Origin: Solibacillus sp. FSL R5-0449
Lineage (GTDB): Bacteria > Bacillota > Bacilli > Bacillales_A > Planococcaceae
Length of the DNA: 64,000 nucleotides
Direction: 5' to 3'
NCBI RefSeq assembly: GCF_037975215.1
Contig: NZ_CP150239.1
Location: forward strand, 782,001-846,000
Made by a program: the position numbers and the translations under genes. The notes below the pieces were generated by a model, which was not told the DNA's origin, searched no databases, and saw nothing but the letters and a program-made list of their open reading frames with translations. This document shows positions 25,247-35,095 of this stretch, in pieces (position 1 is the first letter of the stretch; the number at the start of each line of letters is the position of its first letter).

Positions 25247-28200
25247 ATGAATATAAGCAAGTTTTCTATAAAACGCCCGGTATTTACAATTGTTTCAATG
25301 ATTTTCGTGCTAATACTCGGTGCCGTTTCATTATTTAAAATACCTGTTACGTTAATACCCGATTTAAATCCGCCGATAGGGGTTGTTGTAACAAACTATC
25401 CGGGTGCAAGTCCGATAGAAGTAAATGAAAAAGTGACAAAGCCGCTTGAAGCATCTCTGGCCACATTGCCGGGGATAAAACGAGTGCAGTCGACATCGCT
25501 GGAAAGCTCGAATCTCATAATTTTGGAGTTTGATTGGTCAACGAATATGGATGATGTTCAAATGGACATCTTGCAGCGTATTGACCTTGTTCCGCTTCCT
25601 GAAGATGCGGGAACACCAAACTTTTTAAAGTTTGATCCATCACAGTTTCCGATTATTCAATTGGCACTGTCAGCAGATAGGGAAGAAGTCGATATCCGGC
25701 AAATCGCCGAATCGCTTGAGCAGGAATTACAGCGGACTGAAGGGGTGGCCAGTGTAACCGTTTCCGGTGAAATTGTTGAAGAAGTTCAGATTGAGCTGGA
25801 TGCCGAAAAGCTTGAGCAAAATAATTTAACGCAAGATGATGTAATGCAAATTATCCAGGCGAGCAATATTTCCATGCCGGGTGCAGAGCTAAGTACAAAA
25901 GATAATCAGCTGTTAACTACAAGGGTGGTCAGCTTGTTTACAAGTCCGGAAGAAATAGCGAATGTTGTGCTTTCGGTCAATCCGTTAACAGGTGAGTCAA
26001 TTAAAGTTCAGGATATAGCAAACGTAGAACGAAAAGAACAGGAAACGAACACGATTACAAGGGCCAATGACCAGCAGGCTGTACTTATCTCGGTTTTGCA
26101 GGAGTCTGGAGCAAATACCGCAAATGTATCCGAAACTTTTCAAAAGGAGCTTGGCCAATTATTAGATGAGCCCCAATATGATGGCATTGAGGCGACTATT
26201 TTATTTGATCAGGGGGACTATGTACGATTGGCAATCAGCAATATCAGCTCTTCGCTTATTTTTGGCGGACTGTTTGCGATGCTTGTCCTTTTCTTCTTTT
26301 TGTCCGGAATAAAAAGTCCGCTTATTATCGGGATTGCGATTCCTTATTCGGTCATCGTAACGTTTGTACTTATGTTTTTTGCGGACTTCTCTTTAAATAT
26401 TATGACACTCGGTGCACTTGCACTTGGTATCGGGATGCTTGTGGATAATGCCATTGTTGTAATAGAAAATATTGAGCGTCATTTAGAGCTTGGAGAGAAT
26501 CCGAAAGAAGCAGCAGTGAATGGTACAAAGGAAGTGGCTTTAGCAATTACCGCGTCTACTGTCACGACGATTGCGGTATTTGTACCAGTTATTTTTATAA
26601 GTGGGTTAATTGGACAAATATTTGTCGAGTTTGCATTAACGATTTCTTTCAGTTTAATCGCTTCACTTTTTGTGGCATTAACAGTTGTTCCAATGTTGGC
26701 CAGCCGTCTCTTACGTACAAAACCTGCGACGATAATAAAGAAACGGGAGGAATCTTGGCTGTACCGGAATTATACGAAAGCGCTGAAATGGGGATTAAAG
26801 AGACGTGCCCTCATTTTAATTATCACAATTGTCTTGGTGGGTATCTCCGGTTTTACAATATATAAAACAGGTACAGAGTTTTTACCGCCTACAGATGAAG
26901 GATTTGTATCGCTGTCAGTCGAGCTTCCGAACAGTGCAACGGTTGAGAAAACAGAACAAATTGTATCGGAAATTGAAGAAATGGCGAAGGATTATGATGA
27001 AGTGGATGTAGTGGTCAGTCTAATTGGAGGTAATCAGCAATCTTTATCTCGAGGTACTAGTGAACAAAATGAAGGAGAGATTTCAGTCAAGCTCGTTGAA
27101 TTAGGGGAACGAGATCGTTCCATTTTCGAGTTTGTAGAACAGTTTGAAAAACAAGTACAGCAGGAAATCGGAGAGCGTGCTGAAGTGACGTTTTCATTGT
27201 CGTCTTCTTCCGGATCAACACCGAACTCCTTAACATTCCGTGTGACGGACAGCAATGAGCCTCAGCTGCAAAAAACGGTCGCTTCCATCCAGGAACGTGT
27301 AGCAAATATCGATTCGGTCATAGAAGTAACGACTGATTTGGATGAAGTGCAAGAGGAAATTCAAATTGAAGTAAACCGTGAAGATGCACTTCAATATGGG
27401 CTAATGCCTGCACAAATCGCACAAACCGTCAATATGATGACACGAGGTGCATTTACAACGCAGATTATTGCCGAAGATGGGGAAGTACTGGGAGTATACA
27501 CTGGTTTCGGAAAAGCGTACCGTGAGGATGTGGAAGCACTTAAAGCGATGAAGCTTCGAACAAATGCCGGGGTGTTTGTGGAGCTGCAGGAGCTTGCATC
27601 GGTTGAAATAAAAGAAACCCAAACGGCTATCCGGAGATCGGATCAGGCATCGGCCGTTGCTGTATTTGTAAAATACGATACGTCCGAATCGCTTAGCGGC
27701 ATTTCCCGAAAAGTGGATGATGCGATTGAAGAAGGTGGAATTCCCGCAACATCGAGAATTGTCTTTGGCGGGGACCGTGAATTATTTGACAGTGCAAAAC
27801 AAGATATGATTTTGGCTATTCTACTTGCGGTCATTCTTATTTATTTAGTAATGGGCGCTCAATTTGAATCATTTAAGCTGCCGTTTGTCATGATATTCAG
27901 TGTACCGCTAATGATCATCGGTGTCGCGATTTCATTGTTTGTAACAAATACATTGCTTGGTGTCACAGCCATTATCGGAATCCTTATATTAGTAGGGATT
28001 GTAGTGAACAATGGTATTGTGCTTATTGACTATATCAATCAAAAACGGCAGCTCGGATTAAATAAAACCGATGCGATTATTACCGGGGCGCAGGATCGGA
28101 TGAGACCGATATTAATGACGGCTCTAACGACGATTTTAGGGTTGGTTCCTTTAGCATTGGGTATTGGTGAAGGAACTGAAATCAATCAGCCAATGGCGGT

Positions 28201-28294
28201 TGTTGTTATTGGAGGACTCATCAGTTCAACAATTCTAACTTTATTTATCGTACCGATCATCTACAGCTTGATTGAAAAGGAAGCAAAACATTAG
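25247..28294 (+). CDS. RND-family efflux transporter (SwrC/AcrB-like)
   Basis: 1015 residues. N-terminal helix KRPVFTIVSMIFVLILGAV, two large extracytoplasmic porter regions (about 35-330 and 550-830), then helices 2-6 and 8-12. The proton-relay helix 4 reads GIGMLVDNAIVVIENIER. It exports amphiphilic compounds. B. subtilis SwrC/YerP of the same family confers surfactin self-resistance. No membrane-fusion protein gene is adjacent, which is usual for Gram-positive SwrC proteins. The ribosome site is weak (GAAAGGA). Confidence 0.92.
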   Translation: MNISKFSIKRPVFTIVSMIFVLILGAVSLFKIPVTLIPDLNPPIGVVVTNYPGASPIEVNEKVTKPLEASLATLPGIKRVQSTSLESSNLIILEFDWSTNMDDVQMDILQRIDLVPLPEDAGTPNFLKFDPSQFPIIQLALSADREEVDIRQIAESLEQELQRTEGVASVTVSGEIVEEVQIELDAEKLEQNNLTQDDVMQIIQASNISMPGAELSTKDNQLLTTRVVSLFTSPEEIANVVLSVNPLTGESIKVQDIANVERKEQETNTITRANDQQAVLISVLQESGANTANVSETFQKELGQLLDEPQYDGIEATILFDQGDYVRLAISNISSSLIFGGLFAMLVLFFFLSGIKSPLIIGIAIPYSVIVTFVLMFFADFSLNIMTLGALALGIGMLVDNAIVVIENIERHLELGENPKEAAVNGTKEVALAITASTVTTIAVFVPVIFISGLIGQIFVEFALTISFSLIASLFVALTVVPMLASRLLRTKPATIIKKREESWLYRNYTKALKWGLKRRALILIITIVLVGISGFTIYKTGTEFLPPTDEGFVSLSVELPNSATVEKTEQIVSEIEEMAKDYDEVDVVVSLIGGNQQSLSRGTSEQNEGEISVKLVELGERDRSIFEFVEQFEKQVQQEIGERAEVTFSLSSSSGSTPNSLTFRVTDSNEPQLQKTVASIQERVANIDSVIEVTTDLDEVQEEIQIEVNREDALQYGLMPAQIAQTVNMMTRGAFTTQIIAEDGEVLGVYTGFGKAYREDVEALKAMKLRTNAGVFVELQELASVEIKETQTAIRRSDQASAVAVFVKYDTSESLSGISRKVDDAIEEGGIPATSRIVFGGDRELFDSAKQDMILAILLAVILIYLVMGAQFESFKLPFVMIFSVPLMIIGVAISLFVTNTLLGVTAIIGILILVGIVVNNGIVLIDYINQKRQLGLNKTDAIITGAQDRMRPILMTALTTILGLVPLALGIGEGTEINQPMAVVVIGGLISSTILTLFIVPIIYSLIEKEAKH

Positions 28295-28422
28295 CTCAGA
28301 AAAAGTATGTGTAGACGGTTATTGTAAAATGTTGATGAAATATGAAAGAATCGTTTGATTTTTTCAGATGTTATCGGTAAAATAACAATATAATAATTGA
28401 ATTGAATATCCATTGACATTTG

Positions 28423-28575
28423 TCAAAGGGGAGTAGCTATAAGAAATTTAAATAGCAGCTTGTCTTTATAGATAAGCGCTATATTTAAATGTACTTACTT
28501 CACATTCGTCATTACATGGTTAGGAGCCATCGGGTGTGATAGCATTATGTGCTTAGCAAGACCTTTGCCTATATT
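28423..28575 (+). promoter_or_regulatory. yybP-ykoY manganese riboswitch
   Basis: The two conserved strands of the yybP-ykoY aptamer are present: CAAAGGGGAGTAGC (28424-28437) and TTAGCAAGACCTTTGCC (about 28553-28569), with paired arms between. The 3' strand is shared with a terminator hairpin just downstream, so Mn2+ binding should disrupt the terminator and allow TerC expression. The RNA precedes a TerC gene, the classical context (B. subtilis ykoY). A TTGATT…TAAAAT promoter candidate lies about 28350-28385. Confidence 0.87.
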
Positions 28576-28600
28576 ACATAGGCAGAGGTCTTTTCTTTTT
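28560..28600 (+). terminator. Riboswitch-controlled terminator
   Basis: GACCTTTGCCTAT pairs with ATAGGCAGAGGTC, followed by TTTTCTTTTTT. It overlaps the aptamer's 3' strand. Confidence 0.87.
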
Positions 28601-28684
28601 TGGCCAAAAAGGATATTTTTTCAAGTTTATATTATTAACGCCTAATTTATTGGGTACAAGTAAATAATAAGGAGGAGAAATTTC

Positions 28685-29449
28685 ATGGAAGCAATTTTAT
28701 TAGAATATGCATGGGTCTTACTTGTATTAGTATTCCTTGAAGGGCTATTAGCTGCAGATAATGCAGTTGTAATGGCAGTAATGGTTAAACATTTACCAAA
28801 AGAACAACAGAAAAAGGCATTATTTTATGGATTATTCGGTGCGTTCGTGTTTCGTTTCATCGCACTGTTCCTTATTACGTTCTTAGCGAAATACTGGGAA
28901 ATTCAAGCGCTTGGTGCGGCTTATCTATTATTCATATCCATAAAACATCTATACGATAATCACTTTAAAAAGCAGGATGAAGAGTCGGAAATTAAAGAAG
29001 GTAAAGGTTCTGGTTTCTGGATGACTGTATTAAAAGTAGAGCTTGCGGATATTGCGTTTGCAATTGACTCAATGCTTGCAGCAGTAGCGATTGCTATGAC
29101 GTTACCGCATATTAGTGACTACCATATTGGCGGAATTAATGCAGGTCCATTTGCTGTTATGTTCCTTGGTGGTTTTATCGGGCTTGTCATTATGCGTTTC
29201 GCGGCACAAATGTTTGTTAAGCTGTTGAACGATTATCCGACATTGGAAACTGCAGCCTTTTTAATTGTAGGCTGGGTAGGTGTCAAATTGGCTGTACTTG
29301 CTTTAGGACATGAGAACTTGGCTATTATTGATCCGCATTTCCCACATTCTACAACATGGAAAGCGATCTTCTGGGTCGTGCTGCTTGGACTTGCTGTGGG
29401 CGGCTATTTAGTAAGTGTGTACAAAAACAAAAAAGCAAAAGCAGAATAA
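28685..29449 (+). CDS. TerC-family metal transporter (YkoY-like)
   Basis: 254 residues with about seven membrane helices. TerC hallmarks are EGLLAADNAVVMAVMVKHLP near residue 20 and VELADIAFAIDSMLAAVA near 120, each with a membrane Asp. Members near yybP-ykoY riboswitches export manganese, including metallation of exported enzymes in B. subtilis. Strong AAGGAGGAG ribosome site. Expression is expected to rise with Mn2+. Confidence 0.92.
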   Translation: MEAILLEYAWVLLVLVFLEGLLAADNAVVMAVMVKHLPKEQQKKALFYGLFGAFVFRFIALFLITFLAKYWEIQALGAAYLLFISIKHLYDNHFKKQDEESEIKEGKGSGFWMTVLKVELADIAFAIDSMLAAVAIAMTLPHISDYHIGGINAGPFAVMFLGGFIGLVIMRFAAQMFVKLLNDYPTLETAAFLIVGWVGVKLAVLALGHENLAIIDPHFPHSTTWKAIFWVVLLGLAVGGYLVSVYKNKKAKAE

Positions 29450-29462
29450 TAAATAATTTAGG

Positions 29463-29495
29463 AGATACTTCTACTATTAGAAGTGTCTTCTTTTC
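29463..29495 (+). terminator. Terminator after the TerC gene
   Basis: GATACTTCTA pairs with TAGAAGTGTC and is followed by a T-rich stretch. Confidence 0.78.
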
Positions 29496-29553
29496 ATTTT
29501 TCACGTTATTCATTATACTAGAAAAAATGTAATAAAATATCGGAGGCCACCAT

Positions 29554-30903
29554 ATGCCTTTTAAAAAATTCGAAAAACGGAAAGTTACGCCTTTCCAAAT
29601 TTTAATCACTTATTATTCAGTAGCTATTTTAATTTCATTTTTTTTGCTGCGTCTCCCGGGAGTACATCTGGAAGGCGTCCACGTATCGTTTCTGGACAGT
29701 TTATTTACGGCGGTTAGTGCCGTTAGTGTAACGGGTTTAACGACTGTGACTGTTGCAGAGACCTACAGTAGCTTTGGGCTTGCAATGATTTTGCTCATTC
29801 TGCAATTTGGCGCGATCGGGATTATGTCCATCGGTACGTTTTTATGGCTGTTGTTTGGAAAGAAAATCGGTATGCGGGAACGGCAGCTGATTATGATTGA
29901 CCATAATCAGTATAATTTATCAGGTGTTGTAGCATTAATTCGTCAAATTGCCAAACTGCTGTTTATGATTGAATTTACCGGTGCCTTTATATTAACGGTT
30001 CACTTTAAGCGTTATTTTGCGACATGGGAAGAGTCGGCGATTAATGGGTTGTTTGCTGCCATTTCATCGACAACAAACGGAGGCTTTGATATTACGGGAA
30101 TGAGTCTGGAACCATTCCACCATGATTATTTCATCCAATTTGTCTGTATGATTTTAATTTTTCTAGGTGCAATCGGTTTTCCGGTATTAATTGAAGTGAA
30201 GGCTTATTTAACGAAAAAGGATCCGGCTTTTCGCTTTAGCTTATTTACAAAGGTTACGACCTTCACGTATGTCGGCTTATTTATTTTCGGTTCAGTTGTT
30301 ATTTTTATTATTGAATCTTTCCAGTCATTTAAAGGGATGCGATGGCATGAGGCGGTGTTTACGGCCATGTTCCAATCGGTTTCCACCAGGTCGGCCGGTT
30401 TGACGACCTTTGACGTAACATCTTTTAATGAGGCGACACAGCTCTTTATGAGTGCGCTCATGTTTATCGGGGCGTCACCAAGTTCTGTAGGAGGCGGGAT
30501 TCGCACAACGACATTTGCCATTGTTTTATTATTTTTAATCGCATTTTCCCGCGGGCAGTCGGAAATTCAAATCTTTAACCGGGAAATTCATGTAATCGAT
30601 GTATTCCGTTCATTTGCGGTGCTGATTTTTGCGATTATTATGGTGCTCGGTGCTGCGATGGTTTTGTTTATTACAGAATCACGTGCAACGATGATGGAAG
30701 TCATATTTGAAATTACTTCAGCATTCGGAACGTGCGGGATGTCGCTCGGTATAACAGAGAACTTGACGGCATTCGGAAAAATGGTCATTATGGTGCTCAT
30801 GTTTGTCGGGCGTGTAGGGCTCATTTCTTTCCTTTATTCAATCGGCGGGTCTGCCCAGAAGAAGAAGTATCATTACCCGAAGGAAAGAATTATTATTGGG
30901 TAA
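29554..30903 (+). CDS. Ktr potassium transporter membrane subunit (KtrB/KtrD)
   Basis: 449 residues, TrkH/KtrB family. The four pore-loop filters are visible: SVTGLT (about 59), STTNGG (about 172), STRSAGL (about 279) and FGTCGMSL (about 392). It forms a dimeric K+ channel gated by a cytosolic RCK ring. The matching regulator gene (ktrC) is at 56509, unlinked as in B. subtilis ktrC/ktrD. Na+-coupled uptake is usual for the family. Confidence 0.92.
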   Translation: MPFKKFEKRKVTPFQILITYYSVAILISFFLLRLPGVHLEGVHVSFLDSLFTAVSAVSVTGLTTVTVAETYSSFGLAMILLILQFGAIGIMSIGTFLWLLFGKKIGMRERQLIMIDHNQYNLSGVVALIRQIAKLLFMIEFTGAFILTVHFKRYFATWEESAINGLFAAISSTTNGGFDITGMSLEPFHHDYFIQFVCMILIFLGAIGFPVLIEVKAYLTKKDPAFRFSLFTKVTTFTYVGLFIFGSVVIFIIESFQSFKGMRWHEAVFTAMFQSVSTRSAGLTTFDVTSFNEATQLFMSALMFIGASPSSVGGGIRTTTFAIVLLFLIAFSRGQSEIQIFNREIHVIDVFRSFAVLIFAIIMVLGAAMVLFITESRATMMEVIFEITSAFGTCGMSLGITENLTAFGKMVIMVLMFVGRVGLISFLYSIGGSAQKKKYHYPKERIIIG

Positions 30904-30925
30904 ATAGTATGATAGAATGCGTAAA

Positions 30926-30963
30926 AACGTCCATTTCCTTTAAGGGAATGGGCGTTCTTTTTT
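30926..30963 (+). terminator. Terminator after ktrB/D
   Basis: AACGTCCATTTCC pairs with GGGAATGGGCGTT, followed by CTTTTTTT. Confidence 0.88.
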
Positions 30964-30971
30964 AAGGACAG

Positions 30972-31259
30972 TTATTTTTCCTGCAATGTGAGAATCATCA
31001 GCCTGTAAATAGTAAAGACTCCAATATATGCACCGGAAATCAAAAAGAGCTCATTTAAAAATAAGCCGTGAATTTTTGTCATAAATACTGCGTCATCAAT
31101 AATGATTTGATAAATCGAAGTGGATGCAATACTGCCGAAAATGATGACAAAAATAACAGCGAGTATATTGAAGACAAGTGCGGACTTGCTGATTTTCTTT
31201 CGTATAAGAACCATAATAAGCGGAACAACAATGCTAGAAATAACTAAAAATATTTTCAA
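30972..31259 (-). CDS. Small three-helix membrane protein, TTG start
   Basis: 95 residues from the TTG at 31257-31259, placed by an AAAGGAG site 8 bases upstream. Hydrophobic segments are FLVISSIVVPLIMVLI, ALVFNILAVIFVIIFGSI and LFLISGAYIGVFTIYRLMIL. No family is recognised. A longer reading upstream to 31346 is open but has no start signal. Confidence 0.62.
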   Translation of the reverse strand: MKIFLVISSIVVPLIMVLIRKKISKSALVFNILAVIFVIIFGSIASTSIYQIIIDDAVFMTKIHGLFLNELFLISGAYIGVFTIYRLMILTLQEK

Positions 31260-31401
31260 AAATAGCACTCCTTTCTTCTTATTTGAATTATGCCCTCTTT
31301 TTTGGGGTATAAAACGAGTAGGCTGATTGCAGCTCTGTTTAATCATATCGGCGGAATAGATAATAGCCGAATGGTTAATTTATTAAATGGAGGTGATATA
31401 T

Positions 31402-31566
31402 ATGGAGAAAAAGAAAGGGAATGACCGACAAAACATGAAAGAGGAAGTTGGACCAGAATTAAACCCTGATGATTTGGATCTTCGCGAAGACAATGATTTA
31501 ACGGAAGAACAATCGAAAAATAGCCCACAAAAAAAGCAAACGGATTCTCACTCGAATAAAAAGTAA
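31402..31566 (+). CDS. 54-residue hydrophilic hypothetical protein
   Basis: A short gene with a very strong GGAGGTGATATAT ribosome site before ATG 31402. The product is highly charged (MEKKKGNDRQ…SHSNKK), with an acidic middle (NPDDLDLREDNDL) and no hydrophobic segment; it is probably disordered. No family is recognised. The adjoining repeat supplies a downstream hairpin. Confidence 0.65.
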   Translation: MEKKKGNDRQNMKEEVGPELNPDDLDLREDNDLTEEQSKNSPQKKQTDSHSNKK

Positions 31567-31599
31567 GTTTATAGTTCATAAAAAGATGTAGGGACAACA

Positions 31600-31692
31600 A
31601 GCAAGCTTCCTGCGGGTCCATTATAACGTTCAGTAAAAAAGCTATTTTTCTCTGAGAGAAAAATAGCTTTTTGGGGTTAGATTCCAGCCACT
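31600..31692. repeat. Shortened copy of the 8-kb intergenic repeat
   Basis: AAGCTTCCTGCGGG (31603-31616) is fused directly to CATTATAACGTTCAG and a TATTTTTCTC hairpin. This matches the two ends of the 8024-8270 element with about 100 bases of its interior missing. The hairpin AAAAAGCTATTTTTCTC / GAGAAAAATAGCTTTTT (about 31636-31672) and the trailing GGGGTTAGATTCCAG correspond to 8234-8290. It serves as terminator between the 54-residue gene and the convergent radical-SAM gene. Confidence 0.75.
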
Positions 31693-31697
31693 TTTGA

Positions 31698-33431
31698 TTA
31701 ATTGAATGTGCTGAAGTAAGGCTGTTGTCCATTGCGGAAGTATGTGAATAAATAGCCCGTTTTCTTTTGTGGTGCACCGACTTCATAATTTTGTAAATCG
31801 ATGTGGAACGGAATAATTAAGGAATGCTTGAATAATTCGCGTTCCGTAATTTGCATTGCTTCAAATTCCTCACCTACAAGAGCAGGATTTTCTTTAATAC
31901 GTGCATAGGCATCTTTCATCTCAATTTCAGAAAGACGGTCATCCCACCAAAGTTTACGCGGCTGGAATTGCTGACCTTGAAGGAAGTCATATTTCATTAG
32001 GCTTGTAATGACTTCTAAGTCGGCATGCTCGACCGTTTGAAGGAACTCAAGTAAACGGCGGAATAAATCTTCTAGCTGATGTCCGATACGTGACCAGCCT
32101 TTTGTTTCCCAATATGTGCCGAAGCTTTGGAAGAAGTCGAAAGGCGTTTCAAATACTTCTGTTACTAAATATTCAATTGTATTGTCCATACGGTGTGCGT
32201 TCCAATACTTTTCCAGTACATCTTCCGCATGTTTAATACGGACAATATCATCAAATGTTAATACATTATTTGAGAAAATTTCATATGGCGAAATATCAAC
32301 ATATGTGTAGCCGTACTTTTCGGCTTCCAGGCGTAATCCTGTCCCGCGCAGCAGTTTCAAAAAGCCAAGCTGAAGCTCTTCCGGGCGCATCGCAAAGACA
32401 TCATTGAATGTTTTACGGAATGACGAATAATCCTCTTCCGGCAATCCGGCAATTAAATCAAGATGCTGGTCGATTTTGCCGCCTTCTTTTACCATCGTAA
32501 CAGTACGTGTAAGCTTTTCGAAGTTTTGTCGACGTTTTACAAGATCGTTCGTTAAGTCATTCGTTGACTGTACACCAATTTCAAAACGGAACAGCCCTTT
32601 CGGAGCATTGTCATTTAAAAATTGGATGACTTCAGGACGCATAATGTCTGCCGTAATCTCGAACTGGAATACGACACCTGGCTGATGTTCATCAATTAAA
32701 AACTGGAACATTTCCATCGCATAACTACGACTAATATTAAAGGTACGGTCAACGAATTTAATCGTTCTTGCCCCGTTATTCATTAAGTAGCGAATATCCT
32801 CTTTAATCTTCTCACGGTTGAAATAACGAACACCTACTTCAATGGAAGATAAGCAGAATTGACAGCTGAACGGACAGCCACGGCTTGTTTCAATATATTG
32901 AATTCGTTTACCCAGGTGAGGTAAATCTTCCTCAAATCGGAAAGGGGTAGCAATTTCCCGTAAATCGATTTTAGGTGGCTGTGCATGGATTTTTAATTTT
33001 CCTTCTTCTAAATAGCAGATACCCGGTACTTTTTCGAGAGGAATCTCACCATTGAAATGACGAAGCATTTCTTTAAATGAAACTTCCCCTTCGCCCATTA
33101 TAATGAAGTCGATTTCTTCATGTTTGCGAATCCATTCATGGACATCATAGGAAACTTCCGGACCACCTAATATAATTTTAACTTTCGGCAATACTGTTTT
33201 TAGCATGCGAATTACCGCAATCGTCTCATTAATATTCCAAATATAACAGCTGAATCCGACAACATCCGGTTTCTTTTGGAAAAGGTCGGATACGATGTTG
33301 AAAGCGGGGTCTTTAATTGTATATTCAGCAAGCTCACAGTCGAATTCAGGCTGTGCTGCTGCTTTTAAATAGCGAATCGCTAAATTAGTATGAATATATT
33401 TTGCGTTGAGTGTACTTAATATAATTTTCAT
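31698..33431 (-). CDS. B12-binding-domain radical SAM protein
   Basis: 577 residues from the ATG 33429-33431, behind GAGGAG. Residues 1-140 form a cobalamin-binding Rossmann-like domain (KIILGGPEVSYDV, FIIMGEGEVSF). The radical SAM domain follows with the iron-sulfur motif C186-x3-C190-x2-C193 (SRGCPFSCQFC), and a C-terminal DUF4080-type region completes it. It probably performs a SAM- and B12-dependent methylation or rearrangement; the substrate is unknown. It is a single gene. Confidence 0.88.
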   Translation of the reverse strand: MKIILSTLNAKYIHTNLAIRYLKAAAQPEFDCELAEYTIKDPAFNIVSDLFQKKPDVVGFSCYIWNINETIAVIRMLKTVLPKVKIILGGPEVSYDVHEWIRKHEEIDFIIMGEGEVSFKEMLRHFNGEIPLEKVPGICYLEEGKLKIHAQPPKIDLREIATPFRFEEDLPHLGKRIQYIETSRGCPFSCQFCLSSIEVGVRYFNREKIKEDIRYLMNNGARTIKFVDRTFNISRSYAMEMFQFLIDEHQPGVVFQFEITADIMRPEVIQFLNDNAPKGLFRFEIGVQSTNDLTNDLVKRRQNFEKLTRTVTMVKEGGKIDQHLDLIAGLPEEDYSSFRKTFNDVFAMRPEELQLGFLKLLRGTGLRLEAEKYGYTYVDISPYEIFSNNVLTFDDIVRIKHAEDVLEKYWNAHRMDNTIEYLVTEVFETPFDFFQSFGTYWETKGWSRIGHQLEDLFRRLLEFLQTVEHADLEVITSLMKYDFLQGQQFQPRKLWWDDRLSEIEMKDAYARIKENPALVGEEFEAMQITERELFKHSLIIPFHIDLQNYEVGAPQKKTGYLFTYFRNGQQPYFSTFN

Positions 33432-33571
33432 AATTTTATTCTCCTCTTCATAAAGTCTATTGTAGCAGTGTAAACAGATACAAACAACATGGGAGAATAT
33501 ACCCATTTTATTCCAAATAGTAATATGAAATAATATACGGTAAGTATACAATTCTGAAAATTCTATAATAT

Positions 33572-35056
33572 TTGAAATTGGGGGTAATAGGTGTAGTGGA
33601 AGGCCAATTGAATTATATGTTAGAAGAGCTTTTTCAGCAATCCAATGAACAAATCATTATATTGAACCGCCAAGGTAAAATTGAATTTATGAATAGTAAG
33701 GCAGAAGAAATATTGCAATCAGTCCACTTACCGAAGTGCTTTTGGGAAAGTGCGGATAAAATTAGTGGTGAGTGGGAGAGATTTACCGGTTCTGTAATTG
33801 AAAATTCAACATCTACTGCAACGTTTATATTAATAAATAAATATCACCAAAAAATACCGGTTCAAGTTTGGGGTCATTATCTGGAACATAAACAACTAAT
33901 CTTTACTAGGATTCAGGTAAACCCTTCCAATGTCATCTCATTTGAAGAAAAAAGTAAAACCGTGATGTTTCAGAATTTAATAGATGGAATGGCGCAAGGT
34001 GTAATATTAACAATGCTGAATGGAAAGATTATATCCGGCAATGCTATGGCATTACATTTACTTGATCGCAAAGCATCTCAAATAGAAAATAGAAGCTATG
34101 ATTATCTATTTGAAGACTGCCAATATGATTCCCAGGTCATCACTCAATATTATAAAAAGATTTCCAACAGGGAAATGGCCAGTATTTTTGTTATGAGAAA
34201 AACAGAAGATGGAAATACGGTCTATTTAAATTTTATTAGTAAAGTAGATGAAAATTTAGGGATCTTGGTCACAACAATTATTGATCAAACAGAAGAGATG
34301 ATGCTGTTGAAAAGAATCGAGCATCAGCAATCGTTATCATTTATTGGTCAAAATATTGCTTCGATTGCCCATGAGATACGAAATCCAATGACATCGATTC
34401 AAGGTTTTATCCAAATGATTAAGAGCAGTTTAAATGAGCAGGAATATCCTTACTTCAAAATTCTTGAATCGGAATTGAAGCGCATGGATGATTTACTTGG
34501 GGATCTTCTCAACATTTCAAAACCAAAGAAACAAGCATTCCAAATGCTTGATATGAAGGAAGTTGTAGACGAGGCAATTCAGCGTATGCAACCTCTTGCA
34601 ATGAAAACAAATGCTATGATTTTATTTGAATTTGACGAAAAAGTAGAATACAAAATTAATGGTGACTTTAATCGCCTGATGCAAATGATTATTAACTTGC
34701 TGAAAAATGCGATCGAAGCTATGGATACGAATAATTACATTGTCGTACGTTTAGTTTACCGAGGTAAAAATACGCTGCAGCTTTCAGTTGAGGATAGTGG
34801 TAAAGGGATGAATGCGGTTGATATAGAAAATGCATTAAATCCTTTTTATACAACAAAGGAAACAGGATCCGGGCTGGGATTAATGCTTGTACAATCTGTC
34901 GTTAAAGAACATAATGGGGCTCTTCACATTGAGAGTGAGCAAGGTGCAGGATCTAAGTTTTTAATTGATTTTGATTTACGAAATGAAATTGAATATTTAA
35001 ATTCTTCTCCTTCTTTTTCAATGAAAGTGGCTAGAATGGCGGCAATTTCGAAGTGA
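33572..35056 (+). CDS. Soluble two-PAS sensor histidine kinase (sporulation-kinase type)
   Basis: Up to 494 residues without a membrane helix. Two PAS-like domains (about 15-115 and 130-240) precede HisKA with His267 (IASIAHEIRNPMTSIQGF) and HATPase_c (LLKNAIEAM, EDSGKGM, GSGLGLML). The start is uncertain: TTG 33572 has no ribosome site, while the in-frame GTG 33596 lies about 11 bases after GGGGG. There is no adjacent response regulator. The layout resembles KinA/KinE, phosphorelay kinases controlling Spo0A. With the kinase at 18187 this gives two such orphans in the window. Confidence 0.85.
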   Translation: MKLGVIGVVEGQLNYMLEELFQQSNEQIIILNRQGKIEFMNSKAEEILQSVHLPKCFWESADKISGEWERFTGSVIENSTSTATFILINKYHQKIPVQVWGHYLEHKQLIFTRIQVNPSNVISFEEKSKTVMFQNLIDGMAQGVILTMLNGKIISGNAMALHLLDRKASQIENRSYDYLFEDCQYDSQVITQYYKKISNREMASIFVMRKTEDGNTVYLNFISKVDENLGILVTTIIDQTEEMMLLKRIEHQQSLSFIGQNIASIAHEIRNPMTSIQGFIQMIKSSLNEQEYPYFKILESELKRMDDLLGDLLNISKPKKQAFQMLDMKEVVDEAIQRMQPLAMKTNAMILFEFDEKVEYKINGDFNRLMQMIINLLKNAIEAMDTNNYIVVRLVYRGKNTLQLSVEDSGKGMNAVDIENALNPFYTTKETGSGLGLMLVQSVVKEHNGALHIESEQGAGSKFLIDFDLRNEIEYLNSSPSFSMKVARMAAISK

Positions 35057-35058
35057 TT

Positions 35059-35088
35059 TTGACAAAACTTCCAATCCATCGCTATAAT
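35059..35088 (+). promoter_or_regulatory. Sigma-A promoter with consensus boxes
   Basis: TTGACA at 35059-35064 and TATAAT at 35083-35088 match both consensus hexamers with an 18-base spacer. It starts 3 bases after the kinase stop. It would drive the MarR gene with a leader of about 270 bases. Confidence 0.82.
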
Positions 35089-35095
35089 ATGTACA

